Shown here: positions 1 through 10,214 of the stretch, piece by piece
Layout of the letters: each line of letters begins with the position of its first letter
Position numbering within the stretch: the first letter of the stretch is position 1
NCBI RefSeq assembly: GCF_035222375.1
Contig: NW_026946363.1
Location: 2,976,001 to 3,040,000, forward strand
Length of the DNA stretch: 64,000 nucleotides
Direction: 5' to 3'
Origin: Podospora pseudocomata
Taxonomy: Eukaryota > Ascomycota > Sordariomycetes > Sordariales > Podosporaceae
Program-made: the position numbers and the translations under genes
The notes under the pieces: generated by a model
What the model was told of the DNA's origin: nothing
The model's input: only the letters and a program-made list of their open reading frames with translations
Databases searched by the model: none

Positions 1-1
1 C

Positions 2-1087
2 GTCTCCCTCTCCCGCTACGACCCAAACAAACCCTTCAAACAATCCCCCCCCTCCCCAAACAGCGGCTCCCCCTCCCAATCCCCAACCCCAGGTGGCGTC
101 TCCCAATCGGCAAACATAATCAACTCCTCCCCCTCCACGCCCCCCTCCTCCACCTCCCTCCGCACAAGCATGTCCCTCCGCACAAGCAAATCCACCCGCT
201 CCCTCCAACACAACGCCAAAAACTGGCTAGAAGTCCTGACAACCTCCCTCACTCCCCCCGGCCTGAGGAACGAAAACGACGGTTTGGTCGCCCAGTTATG
301 GCCCTCAGCCGCAGCACGCCTGGTAGCCGACCGCTCCAACGACGCAACAACCGTGGCGCTCGCGCAGCAAGAATCCGCGCGGTTAGTCTTCGATCCCGAT
401 TCGGGCAACCACTTCCTCGTCCACCCCGCCTTAGCCATGCCCTTTTGCGTGACGATAGAGAGAAACCCGGTTTATTCAAGAACAGAATACACCCTCGAGC
501 ACCTCGAATCGCCCGTCCACCTCGCCAAACTCACCCGCGACGGGACAGGGCAGGGTTGGCTGGAAGTCGACACCTCCATCGCGGCCAAGATCGAGGCGGT
601 GTACCTGGTTGATGTTGTTGTTGCTGCGTTGGTGCTGGTCGCGCACGGGGACGACCAATATACCGCCGGTGTCGAGGTCTTCGAGCCGCCTCCAGTTGTT
701 TTTGGTGGGGGGAATGGTTCTGTCATCTCCGGCGACCGTCGCTCTTCACGGTCGTCCAGACGGGCAGGGGGCGATTCCCGTGCGAGCATGAGAAGAGAAG
801 AGAAACAACGGAAGAAAGAGGCCAAGAAGGCGGAGAAGAGGTCTAAAAGCCGATCCAGCAAGAAGAGAATGGAGCAGTTCGAGATGGACCTCGAGAGCCA
901 GGATAGTGAATACGGCAAACGATCGGTGAAAGAAAAGGAGGAGAAGTTACCTGCTGTGTTGAGGGCGTTGGTGTGGCTGATCAAGATTTTCTTCAAATGC
1001 TTGATTGGGAGTCTAGCGCTGGTGTTTAAATGTCTCGGGGGAATCATCAACGGGTTGGCGAGATGTTGTGGGTTAGGGAAGCTATAG
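2..1087 (+). CDS. 3' part of a conserved fungal protein of unknown function (5' end outside the window)
   Basis: The frame is open from the first bases of the window, so this is the C-terminal part of a longer protein; the first internal ATG is at 170. After a Ser/Pro-rich stretch comes a compact conserved block (about 420-690) with motifs such as EYTLEHLESPVHLAKL and GWLEVDTSIAAKIEAVYLVD, which I recognise as a widespread filamentous-fungal protein of undefined function. It is followed by a very basic Lys/Arg/Ser segment and a hydrophobic, Cys-containing tail (about 950-1085, ending CCGLGKL) that could sit on a membrane and be lipidated; that is inference. No catalytic motif is visible. The gene converges on UTP11, with stops 256 bp apart. 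The coding status is secure; the role is unknown. Confidence 0.8.
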   Translation, partial: VSLSRYDPNKPFKQSPPSPNSGSPSQSPTPGGVSQSANIINSSPSTPPSSTSLRTSMSLRTSKSTRSLQHNAKNWLEVLTTSLTPPGLRNENDGLVAQLWPSAAARLVADRSNDATTVALAQQESARLVFDPDSGNHFLVHPALAMPFCVTIERNPVYSRTEYTLEHLESPVHLAKLTRDGTGQGWLEVDTSIAAKIEAVYLVDVVVAALVLVAHGDDQYTAGVEVFEPPPVVFGGGNGSVISGDRRSSRSSRRAGGDSRASMRREEKQRKKEAKKAEKRSKSRSSKKRMEQFEMDLESQDSEYGKRSVKEKEEKLPAVLRALVWLIKIFFKCLIGSLALVFKCLGGIINGLARCCGLGKL

Positions 1088-1343
1088 GTGTTTCTTTCAT
1101 GTCGATATTTGATTCCACCGGTTGGGTTTTTTTTTGGGTCAGGCAGGACAGGATATGAACTCATGAATTCTGGCGTCGGGTATATATCTCAGGTTCTAAT
1201 ATCAATATCTCCCTCCCCCTTTTCCCCTCAGAGTGAAGCCAGACTCTCGCTCTGTTTGGAGAGGGAAAAACAAACGATGGGTACTAGTGGCAGAAACGTA
1301 CATTACAAAAACAAATCAAAGAAAACCATCTCCAGCCCAGAGA

Positions 1344-2172
1344 TCACCTCTTCCTCTCCCTGACCTTAATCCTCCTCCCCGCCTTCGTAACCCCCCCGCT
1401 CGTCGCCGTTTTCGCCATCTTCGCCTGTGTAACCTCCAGTTCCAACTCGGCATCCGTCAACGCCTTGAGCTTTTTCCTCGCCTCCTTCAACTTCTTAGCC
1501 AATTTCTCCAAATTCCGCTCCTTCCTCACCCTCTCCTCATCATCCTCATCATCACTCTCCTGTTCCCTCTCCTGCCTTTTCCTTCCCTCCACCACCTCCT
1601 TCCGCTCCTCAACCCCCTCACAAAAAACAATCTTCTTCGCTTTCTTCGGTTGTTGCCCTCCCATATCAAACTCATCCTCACTATCCTCCTCCTCTTCCCC
1701 CCCGCCCGCAAGCACCCACCTCTCCTCCAACCCCCTCACCTCCTTGGCAACAATATTCCTCACAGTCCTCACATACCCCAAATCCTGCGTCTTGAGCAGC
1801 CTAACTAAATCCACACCCATAGCCTTGTTTCCCCTATCCCCCGCTACCTTCCCATCAAACCCTTTTCCTGCAGTGAGAGAAGACGACCCGGCCGACTTGC
1901 GGGACATCATGCCGAAATAAAACTCATCTTCGTTCTTCTCGGCGGCTTTCTCCCGGAGTGATTTGAGGACTGTTTGCTTTTTTTTGTAGTCCTTTGCGCG
2001 TTTTTGATAATCTTTTTTCTTTTCTAGGAGGCCGAGTTTGGCGCGCTCGAGGGGCTGGGCGCGTTCGCGGTGGGAGCGGCGTTGGACGCTGTGTTATTTA
2101 CTGGTTAGCATTTGAAAAGAGGATGAGGAGGGGGAGGGGGGGAAGGGGTTACCTGTTCCGTAGGGAAGACAT
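1344..2172 (-). CDS. UTP11: U3 snoRNA-associated protein Utp11 (SSU processome)
   Basis: Two exons: 2172-2153 and 2088-1344, joined across a 64-nt intron (2089-2152) inside the seventh codon; 254 aa. The N-terminus [19 protein letters not shown], followed by a block rich in Lys that includes [16 protein letters not shown] and ends [13 protein letters not shown], is the Utp11 signature, and the length matches yeast Utp11 (250 aa). Utp11 is a nucleolar component of the small-subunit processome needed for 18S rRNA maturation. The middle is acidic ([11 protein letters not shown]) and the C-terminus is a basic coiled coil ending KVRERKR. The very short first exon (20 nt) is supported by splice consensus and by restoring the family N-terminus. 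Confidence 0.93.
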
Positions 2173-2751
2173 GGTGATGGTTTGGGGTTTGCGACTTTTT
2201 GGGTTGCGGTTCTGTTGACTTTCTTTTGCGACTTTTGTGATGGAATCGGGTTGATTGATATCGCTGTCGCTGTCACAACTGAAAAAGTGCGACAGTGAAG
2301 GTGGAAGTAGAGTGATCGAATAATCGATTGATAGCGAGATCGTCGCTCTTCAACAGCGAAAGCAGCGGGCGGTCAGGATTTCTGGCGGGCGCTTGCTTGA
2401 CAGACGGCAGAACCAAAATTTGAGAGCTGCGCAGCTGCGATAAGATAAGACTTTGGCAGCAGGTTTGGGTGGGGTCTCCGAACTCCACTGCGGGTCGAGG
2501 TCCAGACCACCAAGGGTTCGAGATCCACTTTCAATGTGCGCTTTTGGACGACGTCATCTTCGAGATGTCAATTTCAGGAGATGTTTTGGGGGAATATCAA
2601 AAGTCTGCTGTGTTCCATTGATAGCGAGTGTTTTAGCGATTGTCCATCTGGCTTATAATCCGGATGTAAGTAGAGTATATAGGTCAGTCATCAATCATTC
2701 CCCTCCCCAACGCCCACATCCCAAACACCACAAAGACTCCAACAAAACAAA
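2173..2751. other. intergenic: UTP11 promoter side and 3' flank of the CorA-like gene
   Basis: About 580 bp between the UTP11 start and the stop of the CorA-like gene, both on the minus strand. Small ORFs here have no recognisable protein features. I see no RNA gene or repeat. Confidence 0.5.
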
Positions 2752-4329
2752 TCAACACATCCACTTCCCCTCTACCCTACGCTTCCCCATCCCCCCACCC
2801 CTCACCACCTTTGCAAAAAAATACAGCCCAAAAGCCACCACACTAACCGGCACGGCAACCGCCCAATACATCCAAAACCTCTCCCCCCCGGGCGCAAACC
2901 AATCCTCCATCCCAAACAAGCTCGCCACAAACCCAAGCGGTATAAACACCAACCCCACCACTGTCAACGCCTTGACGCTCGTCGCCTCCTGCCTGCTCAA
3001 CACCTGCTCCTCCACCGCCTGCCTATTCCCCGCCATCCCCGCCAGCCCAGTGATACTACTGCTCAAAAGCTCGACCCTCCTCCTCACATCCTTCAACGCC
3101 ATGTACAAAAACTGAAAATCTGCCTCGGAAGACGAACCACTGCCAGACAAAACGTTCGGTGCCTGAAACGGAATCCGACACTGTATCATGATCGACTCGA
3201 GATCAATACAATAATACGACAACCTCCGCTCGTATGACTGCACATCTGACCACTGTTTCTCTACCGCGGTGGTGTTGAAGTACTCGAGATTCTCCTGCCT
3301 CGACATGCTATGCTGCACGTGAGAGATGTACGTCTGCAAAAAACCGACGTGTTGGCGGTAATGGCTTGCGACGATCTTTTGCGCGAGGGTCAAGACCAGG
3401 TCGGTGCCATGGCTGTCGAATAAATCCCAGTGGTGATCGAGGTAGAAGCACAAGTCGTCGAGGAGTGTCGTTCGGGGCGGGCCGCCGCGGTGGAGGTTCT
3501 TCATCTGTCGTTGGTGAGGGATGAAGTCGGGGTACCCCCCCTGGTGGAAGCGCGTGATGGGGGAGACGGGGATCGGGTTGTAGGCTTCGTAAGAGGTCCC
3601 TACGTATCGGAGGGGGGGGTCGGTGATGACGATGCAATCCCAGCCTGTGCCATTTTCTCGTGGGCGCCGCCAGATGGAGCACTTCCTGTGGAGGCAGACT
3701 GTGTCGGCGAATTTACCGAGGATTCGAGTAGTTGTGACGGTGCGCCCGGTTTCTGCGCAAAAGACGCGAAAGTTGCTTTGGAGGTCGTTGGGGAGGGAGA
3801 TGAGCTGGTAGTATCTCATGGTGACATGCTCTTTTTGGACGCATGGGAGCGAGATGTTGTAGTAGGCGTCGTTGGACTTGAAGGCTTCGGGGGCGTTGTC
3901 TCGTTCGTGGTCGACGAAGAAGGCGGGATGGATGTCGAAGTGTGTGCCCAGGGTGCCGATGTGGGCTGGGGCTTGGCCCTCCATGATGATGATTCGGCGT
4001 CCATCTGGGCCTGAGGCGGGTGATTCGTCGGTCAAGGAGAGTCTGAACTTCGCTGGGTCGCTGCACTGCCACGGCTTTCTGGTGAAGGGAGAGCCCGCGG
4101 ATGGGGACTCTAGCACGGCGATTCTTGTGTTTTTGAAGGGCCAGGGTATGTTCTTGAGTTCGAGTCTGGGGTCTCTACGTCTCAACCTAGGCTCGGACGA
4201 GGCGAGACTCTCGATGACGTTTCGGTACTGCTGGCAATCGGCAAGCCAGACGCTGCCCCCTTGGCTTCCTTGGCTAGACTGACTGTCTTGCCTTGCAACG
4301 GAAGGCTTGGGGGCATGGTTTGGGATCAT
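2752..4329 (-). CDS. CorA-like (Mg2+ transporter superfamily) membrane protein
   Basis: A single 525-aa exon starting at an ATG at 4329. The C-terminus has the CorA layout: a long helical region (about residues 290-440, including VLSRQEATSVKALTVVGLVF), a first membrane segment ending in SLFGMED, a short loop and a second membrane segment (about 487-505), then a basic tail. The loop motif is GME (residues 473-475) instead of the canonical GMN of Mg2+ channels; many fungal CorA-like proteins of unknown substrate have such GMx variants. The N-terminal 290 residues are a soluble domain I do not recognise. Divalent-cation transport is the family role; the substrate and membrane are not shown by the sequence. 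Confidence 0.8.
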   Translation of the reverse strand: MIPNHAPKPSVARQDSQSSQGSQGGSVWLADCQQYRNVIESLASSEPRLRRRDPRLELKNIPWPFKNTRIAVLESPSAGSPFTRKPWQCSDPAKFRLSLTDESPASGPDGRRIIIMEGQAPAHIGTLGTHFDIHPAFFVDHERDNAPEAFKSNDAYYNISLPCVQKEHVTMRYYQLISLPNDLQSNFRVFCAETGRTVTTTRILGKFADTVCLHRKCSIWRRPRENGTGWDCIVITDPPLRYVGTSYEAYNPIPVSPITRFHQGGYPDFIPHQRQMKNLHRGGPPRTTLLDDLCFYLDHHWDLFDSHGTDLVLTLAQKIVASHYRQHVGFLQTYISHVQHSMSRQENLEYFNTTAVEKQWSDVQSYERRLSYYCIDLESIMIQCRIPFQAPNVLSGSGSSSEADFQFLYMALKDVRRRVELLSSSITGLAGMAGNRQAVEEQVLSRQEATSVKALTVVGLVFIPLGFVASLFGMEDWFAPGGERFWMYWAVAVPVSVVAFGLYFFAKVVRGGGMGKRRVEGKWMC

Positions 4330-5903
4330 GTTGAATATCCTGGCTTGCTCCTCGGAGATGCTGTGAGCACCGAGACCACCGTGGAGGCTGTTCCTCCCGT
4401 ACTTAAAGAAATGAAATCCCTTGTCAAGGCATATGGTAAGAGATCCCGAGGCCCGAGTGAGGCTGCCGAGTCAGGCGGTCCCCTCCATCGAAGGGACGTC
4501 TGTCTCATTAAAAACGCCCGGTGAACTTAACCGGCAAGTTTTAAACCTCATCATCAACATGACCGACGAAGTGATTGGCTGGTCGAGCCGATACTGTTGC
4601 CAAGACCAAGTCCTGGAAGAGGGGAGCAGCGCGATGGGACAAGCAAAACAACGACATAGCGGTCATCTGATATTCCTGTTTGAGAGTTCCAGATGATGTC
4701 GTTTGGCTATTCGTTACGTGAGGCCATGTCAAGGTGTGGTAGGCGTGAAGGTCTGGGACCAATAGGATCAACTCCGGCCAGAGCCTTCTTGTCAGTTCGG
4801 GAGCTGGAATTCTATGTGCCATGGACGCCTGCGCTAAATCGAATGTATGCTGGTGCATCTCAGCTCTTGGAGGCAGAGCCTGACATCGTCATTTTTGGTT
4901 TCATGTTTCCCCAACTTGAAGGCGTCCAGTCTGCAAGTCAGCCTAACCCCGCGAGTTTATGATGAGACTATTGGTTGTATGCTCTTATCTGACGTCTTGG
5001 ATATTGATACTGGAGCATTTATCTCCTTGTTGCCCCGAGATCTGGGCAAACACTGCCACTGATGCCATGTGGCCCCCCGCACTGGAGAATCTGGGGTCGG
5101 ATTTGGGGGAGTTTGAAGCCCGCTGTCGTCCTCTCTCCAAGAATTTTGGTCTTTTTTATTTGTGTTGTTTTGTTTTCCAATCATCGTTGAAATGAAACAA
5201 CATTGCAGCTGAAGGGTGGGACGGTCTCGCCTTTCCCTCCCAGGTCGAACCCGGTTGTCTGGGTACAGATTTCCTTGGAGCTGCCTTAGCGCCGGCTGAA
5301 TCCCGCCGTCGACTTCCACCGGAAGTTATTCAATGCCGGGCATTTCGGACAGTTTCACGACTGCCGCTGCATTTCATAGCGGTATGCAACCTCGGACAGC
5401 CCAGAGAGCACTCCGCGTATCCTTTCCTATTGTTCTCGAAAGGTCCCCCCCCCCTATTCCCTCGAAATTGGTGATGCTCGTATCAATTCACAAACAGGGC
5501 TCACAGCCACTATAAATACCGGAAATCGGCACTAACAAGATCGCCAAGCATGTCGATTCTCCACAGTTACAGGGCACATCGCAGCCTGTCAGGGGCAAGC
5601 TCTCCATTTCTGTGAGCCGCTATTCGACCCGGACGAGCAACCCGTTGGAAGCTTGTTGAGTTCCCCGGCAGTTTTTGGATGCACTTTTGTTTTCATTGCA
5701 GCTGACGTGTTTCTCTGACAATCTCCTTTTACTGTTGCTCCACCGCTGTGCCTTGGGCTCATTCATTCACTTACTTTTCTTCATCATTTTCATCTCTCGC
5801 TCACCTATTCTTTCCCAACCAGGTCATCCAGTGACCTCTTGATGGTTCCCGTCCCGCCTCTCACCGTCGCCATCACTTGCATTTGGGTGGCTAAAGGGGA
5901 GCA
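4330..5903. other. gene-free interval between divergent CorA-like and mannosidase genes
   Basis: About 1.57 kb shared promoter region. The last 250 bp before the mannosidase ATG is pyrimidine-rich (for example around 5735-5820), as is common in fungal 5' leaders. Short ORFs (for example 4693-4962 and 5333-5515) lack family motifs and splice context; I call none of them a gene. Confidence 0.5.
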
Positions 5904-7790
5904 ATGGCCATCCTAACCGCCCGCAGGTTTCAACGCCTAGCTCTGTTGACGGTGGTCGCTCTTGTTTTCTATATACTCCTCGACCAAGCAGACTATGTTG
6001 CCATTCCCATGGTGCCAAAAACGGGGCAATATGTCCAAAGTACTTACGACTGGGCAAGACGCCGGATGAAATACCCGTTTGATGAGTCCAAACTCATCAA
6101 ACTGCCAGAGGGTATCCCACGAGAGCTTCCCCGCATCCAGTATGACTTCTCCCAGGATGAAGCCAGCGAGTCTCACATCAAGACTCAAAAGGAACGACAG
6201 GAGGCTGTGAAGCAGGCCGCAAAGAAGTCATGGAACGCCTATCGAAAATACGCCTGGGGCCGGGATGAGCTCCTCCCTGAGAAGCTCACTGGAAAAGACA
6301 CCTTTGCTGGATGGGGTGCTACGCTGGTGGACTCGTTGGACACGCTGTGGATCATGGGATTGAAGGACGAATACAAGGAGGCGGTCCAAAAGACCGCTAC
6401 CATCAACTGGGACAAGACGACCTCTTCACATTGCTCGCTTTTCGAAACGACGATCAGGTATCTGGGTGGTCTCCTCTCAGCATACGATCTCAATGGCGAC
6501 CAGGTCCTCCTCGACAAGGCCGTTGAGCTGGGCGATATGCTCTACGCCGGCTTCGACACCCCCAACCACATGCCAGCAAACAGCTTCAACTTTCGTGAGG
6601 CGAAGGCGGGAAGTCTCAGGCCCAGCATGGGCGAGTCTTCTGCTGCAGCCGGAACCCTGTCTCTCGAATTTACTCGGCTTGCCCAGCTGACCGGGGATCC
6701 CAAGTATTTCAACGCCATTTCTGGGGTGACGCGCGCCCTTGAGAAGACGCAGGACGACACAAATCTCCCGGGAATGTGGCCAGTGTTTATTGACGTCTCT
6801 CGCAACGAGCCCGAGAACCCCATTGGTGCGAAGGGTAGCTCTTTTAGCCTGGGTGCCTCTGCCGACTCAGCCTACGAGTACTTTTCCAAGATGTACGTCC
6901 TTCTCGGTGGCCTCGATCCAACGTACAAGAAACTTCACATGAAGTCCATGGCCACCGCGCGCAACCACCTCCTTTTCCGGCCCATGCTCCCGGATTTGTA
7001 CCCTGCCACACCGCCTGATGTGCTGTTGTCGGGTAATGTCTATGCTAATGGTCAAGACATTATCGACCTCCAGCCTCAGGTGCAGCACTTGGGGTGCTTT
7101 GCGGGTGGAATGTTTGCCTTGGGTGGGAAGCTCTTCCATGAACCCGCCCACGTCAAGATTGGCGAGCAGCTCGCTCGTGGGTGTGCCTGGGCGTATGACG
7201 CGTTTCCTTCTGGGATCATGCCTGAGGTTTCAGAGATCATTCCCTGCCCTGCTCCCTCTTCTGCGCCTTCATCAAAGGACGAAGAAGAGGAGGAGTTTCC
7301 CCGGTGCAAGTGGGATGATGCAACCTATAAAGAAGCCAACACCGCCCCTGGCCGGTATCCCAAGCCTTTCAGGGCTGTCCAGGACCCTTCGTATCTCCTC
7401 CGGCCTGAAGCGATCGAGTCTATCTTTATTGCTTACCGCATCACTGGCAAGAAGGACTTGCTCGATATCGCCTGGCGCATGTTCACAGCTGTTCAAAAAG
7501 CGACCGAAACAAACGAGGCGTACACGGCTATTTCAGACGTCAATGTTGCCCCGGGTGAAGAGCAGGCGGATGCTCATGGCCGGGGTGGGACGAGGTCAAG
7601 AACCAAGAACTCGATGGAGAGCTTTTGGATTGCCGAGACGCTGAAGTACTATTATCTTATCTTCTCTGAGCCGGACCTCATCAGTTTGGATGACTATGTT
7701 TTTAATACCGAGGCGCACCCGTTGAAGATTCCCAAGCCGGGTAAGGGGGCGGAGGGGAAAGAGGGGTTGGATACGGAAAAGGAGGCATAA
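5904..7790 (+). CDS. class I mannosyl-oligosaccharide alpha-1,2-mannosidase (GH47), type II membrane protein
   Basis: A single-exon gene for 628 aa. A short cytosolic start is followed by one membrane anchor (about residues 11-27, LALLTVVALVFYILL) and a luminal GH47 catalytic domain. GH47 hallmarks seen are FAGWGATLVDSLDTLWIMGL, SMGESSAAAGTLSLEFTRL, the RPEAIES block, SMESFWIAETLKYYYLIF, and the C-terminal FNTEAHPLK, where the Thr of the family ligates the catalytic Ca2+. These enzymes trim alpha-1,2-linked mannose from N-glycans in the ER/Golgi. The acidic insert SSKDEEEEEF near residue 460 is a surface loop. Whether this is the ER mannosidase I or a Golgi paralogue cannot be told from sequence alone. 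Start chosen: the first ATG, immediately before the signal anchor. Confidence 0.93.
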   Translation: MAILTARRFQRLALLTVVALVFYILLDQADYVAIPMVPKTGQYVQSTYDWARRRMKYPFDESKLIKLPEGIPRELPRIQYDFSQDEASESHIKTQKERQEAVKQAAKKSWNAYRKYAWGRDELLPEKLTGKDTFAGWGATLVDSLDTLWIMGLKDEYKEAVQKTATINWDKTTSSHCSLFETTIRYLGGLLSAYDLNGDQVLLDKAVELGDMLYAGFDTPNHMPANSFNFREAKAGSLRPSMGESSAAAGTLSLEFTRLAQLTGDPKYFNAISGVTRALEKTQDDTNLPGMWPVFIDVSRNEPENPIGAKGSSFSLGASADSAYEYFSKMYVLLGGLDPTYKKLHMKSMATARNHLLFRPMLPDLYPATPPDVLLSGNVYANGQDIIDLQPQVQHLGCFAGGMFALGGKLFHEPAHVKIGEQLARGCAWAYDAFPSGIMPEVSEIIPCPAPSSAPSSKDEEEEEFPRCKWDDATYKEANTAPGRYPKPFRAVQDPSYLLRPEAIESIFIAYRITGKKDLLDIAWRMFTAVQKATETNEAYTAISDVNVAPGEEQADAHGRGGTRSRTKNSMESFWIAETLKYYYLIFSEPDLISLDDYVFNTEAHPLKIPKPGKGAEGKEGLDTEKEA

Positions 7791-8096
7791 AAAAGGACAG
7801 GTGCATATGGGATGGAAGGCAGAGCAGCATATACATCACGCATAAATAGAATTTCATCTTTTAGAGTTCAACTCCACCACCGTTGATATCAAACATCCCC
7901 GAAGCCGAAGCCGAAGCCCTTCAAAGGTACCACCTACCCCACACAGCTATGACGCAGCACCGCAGCGTTCAAAAGTGGGGTCCCCGCTCACCGTCGCGGC
8001 AGTGCCTCGTTGGGTCGTCCCGCCCCTCCTTTCCAGAACCAAGCTCCCTCTTCTTACCACAAGAGCTCCAAAACCCCTGTCACAATCTTTCTCCAT

Positions 8097-9077
8097 ATGA
8101 ACTTGACCCCTTTCCGACGACCTGCCACACTTCTCCTCTACCTCTCCCGCCATTTCACCACCACCACAACCACCTGTTCCCTCAAACACCCACCACCACC
8201 ACCACCCCCCCCTTTTCCAACCACCATCAACGCAATGGACCTCACTTCCCCACCCCCCGAGGAACCCCCCTCCTACATCGCCGCCGCCCGCAGCCACGGC
8301 ATCCCCCTCCGTCAATCAGCCCCCATCAAACCCGGCCCCTTGCCGCTTCAACTCCCCATCCTCAACCACCTCCGCACCAAGCGCGTGATTTTAGCCTCTG
8401 CCTCCCCTCGTCGAAGGGCAATGCTCAACCAAATCGGCCTCACAAACCTCGAAGTCTGGCCTTCAAACACCCCCGAGGACCTCGACAAGAAAACACACTC
8501 ACCAGAGGAGTACGTCTCAGCCACCGCCCGAGCAAAATGCCACGCCGTCTACGAAGCCGTCCTCGCCGCCCAGGCCAAACCAGACGCCACCAAAGAACAT
8601 TTGGAAGATCCAGCTGTTGTCATTGCAGCGGATACAGTCATCGCCACCCGCGCAGGGCAGATATTGGAAAAGCCAAAAAGCGAACAAGATCATGTTCGGA
8701 TGCTGACGCATCTGAGGGATGGGAGGTATCACCGGGTTTTGACGGGGATTTGCGTCATGGCGCCAAAGGCGGATGCGAGTCATCCGGGGTATGAGATTAG
8801 GGGGCATGTGGAGGATACGAAGGTTTACTTCGCGAGGGAGGAGGACGGGTTGCCGGACGATGTTATTGAGAGTTATGTCAGGACGAGGGAGGGGGCGGAT
8901 AAGGCGGGGGGGTATGCGCTGCAGGGAGTGGGGGGGATGGTGCTTGTGGAGAAGGTGGAGGGGAGTGTGGATAATGTGATTGGGTTGCCGGTTAGGAAGT
9001 GTCTGCAGTTGTGTGAGAGGGTTGTTTTTAGGCAGGGGGAGGAGGTGGAGGGGGAGGAGGAGGATGAGGAGGAGTGA
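8097..9077 (+). CDS. Maf-family nucleoside-triphosphate pyrophosphatase
   Basis: The frame is open from an ATG at 8010, with further in-frame ATGs at 8097 and 8235. The Maf domain begins with VILASASPRRRAMLNQIGL, contains VVIAADTVIA (the conserved Asp of the family) and ends with GGYALQGVGGMVLVEKVEGSVDNVIGLP. Maf proteins hydrolyse non-canonical or modified nucleotides (dTTP/UTP/m7GTP types) to monophosphates. Starting at 8097 gives 326 aa with an Arg/Ser/Thr-rich, acid-free leader that resembles a mitochondrial presequence; starting at 8235 gives a cytosolic 280-aa form. I list 8097 but the start is uncertain, and both forms may be made. The C-terminal tail is almost purely Glu/Asp. It lies about 300 bp downstream of the mannosidase on the same strand. 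Confidence 0.88.
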   Translation: MNLTPFRRPATLLLYLSRHFTTTTTTCSLKHPPPPPPPPFPTTINAMDLTSPPPEEPPSYIAAARSHGIPLRQSAPIKPGPLPLQLPILNHLRTKRVILASASPRRRAMLNQIGLTNLEVWPSNTPEDLDKKTHSPEEYVSATARAKCHAVYEAVLAAQAKPDATKEHLEDPAVVIAADTVIATRAGQILEKPKSEQDHVRMLTHLRDGRYHRVLTGICVMAPKADASHPGYEIRGHVEDTKVYFAREEDGLPDDVIESYVRTREGADKAGGYALQGVGGMVLVEKVEGSVDNVIGLPVRKCLQLCERVVFRQGEEVEGEEEDEEE

Positions 9078-10214
9078 GAGAGGGTGATGGGTTGGGAGAT
9101 ATACTGAGCGGTTAGCTATGACAGCAGACTATGGCCTTGAGAGGCGGATGAAGAGGTGTGAGTAATCAATGGTTTTGGACCGTGATTGTTGTTTGAGTTT
9201 CTGAGTGATATCATGCTAGTTGAGGCTCAGCTCACATTTCCAATAGCTCCTTCCCGTTACAACCTGCAGTCTTAGTCGTTCCTTCCCATCCTAACTTCCA
9301 GTCAAGTGGCTCCTTCCTCACATCAGCACGCACCACATCGCTCCTTCCCCAATAACAGTATATATATTTGCTCCCCGCACACATCACTCAGCGGAGAACA
9401 GCAGCTCACTCTGATCGAATTCTCAAGTGGCAAGACTAGCTTGCTGAGGGGCAAGCCACCCCCCGCCCGGGTTGCTCTTAGCTCTGGAGAGCTTCTCTGT
9501 TAGAACCAGACTCTGTCTGATTCAAGATAAAACCTAGAGGTTTTTGTAAGGTGGTCACCACAATCAAAATGAAGTGTGGGTGAGAGGTGAGCTCTGTGCT
9601 TTTTCCGATGACATACCTCGATTTAATTTTTGGATGGAGATGGTCGAAATAAAACGAAGGTGGCCGTTTCTTTCCTGGGGTGGTCGTGATGAAATTCAAG
9701 GTCATCGGTATAAGTAAACCGTTCGAGCGAGTGTTGATCGGTCCCTGTCCTGTGTTCTGTTCGGCCACCCAGACAAGGAGGGAGGGAGTATGTGAGAGGA
9801 CTTGGTCATGCTGATGATCAACTCAAGGGGTCAAGAGAGGTTGACCTTCTTTTCTTCTGAAACCGCGCAAGAGTTGAGACTGGGAAAGACATATGAGACA
9901 TGAAAATCGATCAATTCTTCTGTCTGACTTTTGTTGTTTGTTACCCAGGACAGACGTATCCAGGCATGACCAAAACTCAACTTATCATCTCACCCCAAAA
10001 ACAAACCAAATAACAGCATTTTCAACCCTATACAAGTAAGGCTGGGGTATCCCGAATTCTCTGCAAACCTCTCATCAAGCAAAATATCATATCATTCTCC
10101 AGGAAAGACAAAAGAAGAAAACAGAATAACAAATAAAAAATATAAGAAAAATCAAAAGAAATCAACACCTCCCCTCCAAATCACCATCTATTTTCACACA
10201 CTCCCCCCTCCTCC
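9078..10214. other. intergenic between convergent Maf and phospholipase B genes
   Basis: About 1.1 kb without a supportable gene. It holds the degenerate ~31-bp periodic repeat listed separately (9246-9403) and an A-rich stretch near 10090-10160 that would be 3' flank of the phospholipase gene. Confidence 0.5.
9246..9403. repeat. degenerate ~31-bp periodic repeat, five units
   Basis: The motif GCTCCTTCCC or a close variant recurs at 9246, 9278 (GTTCCTTCCC), 9309 (GCTCCTTCCT), 9340 (GCTCCTTCCC) and 9370 (GCTCCCCGCA). Spacing is 32, 31, 31 and 30 bp. The rest of each unit is poorly conserved; the first two units also share CAGTC. It reads as an old, decayed minisatellite. Confidence 0.5.

Noticed and set aside
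472-1164. 230-codon minus-strand ORF across the first gene
   Set aside because: It is antisense to the conserved plus-strand coding frame and has no domain of its own.
2490-2545. GGTTCGAGATCC-like sequence suggesting a tRNA T-arm
   Set aside because: No matching A-box, acceptor stem or anticodon arm at proper distance. Similar GTTCGA matches near 28671 and 39676 failed the same way.
3430-4014. 194-codon plus-strand ORF inside the CorA-like gene
   Set aside because: Antisense shadow of a high-GC coding frame; the CorA-like frame carries the family motifs.
9246-9403. Regularly spaced repeats as a CRISPR array
   Set aside because: Eukaryotic context, only a 10-bp core conserved, spacers not of unique CRISPR type; treated as a decayed minisatellite.
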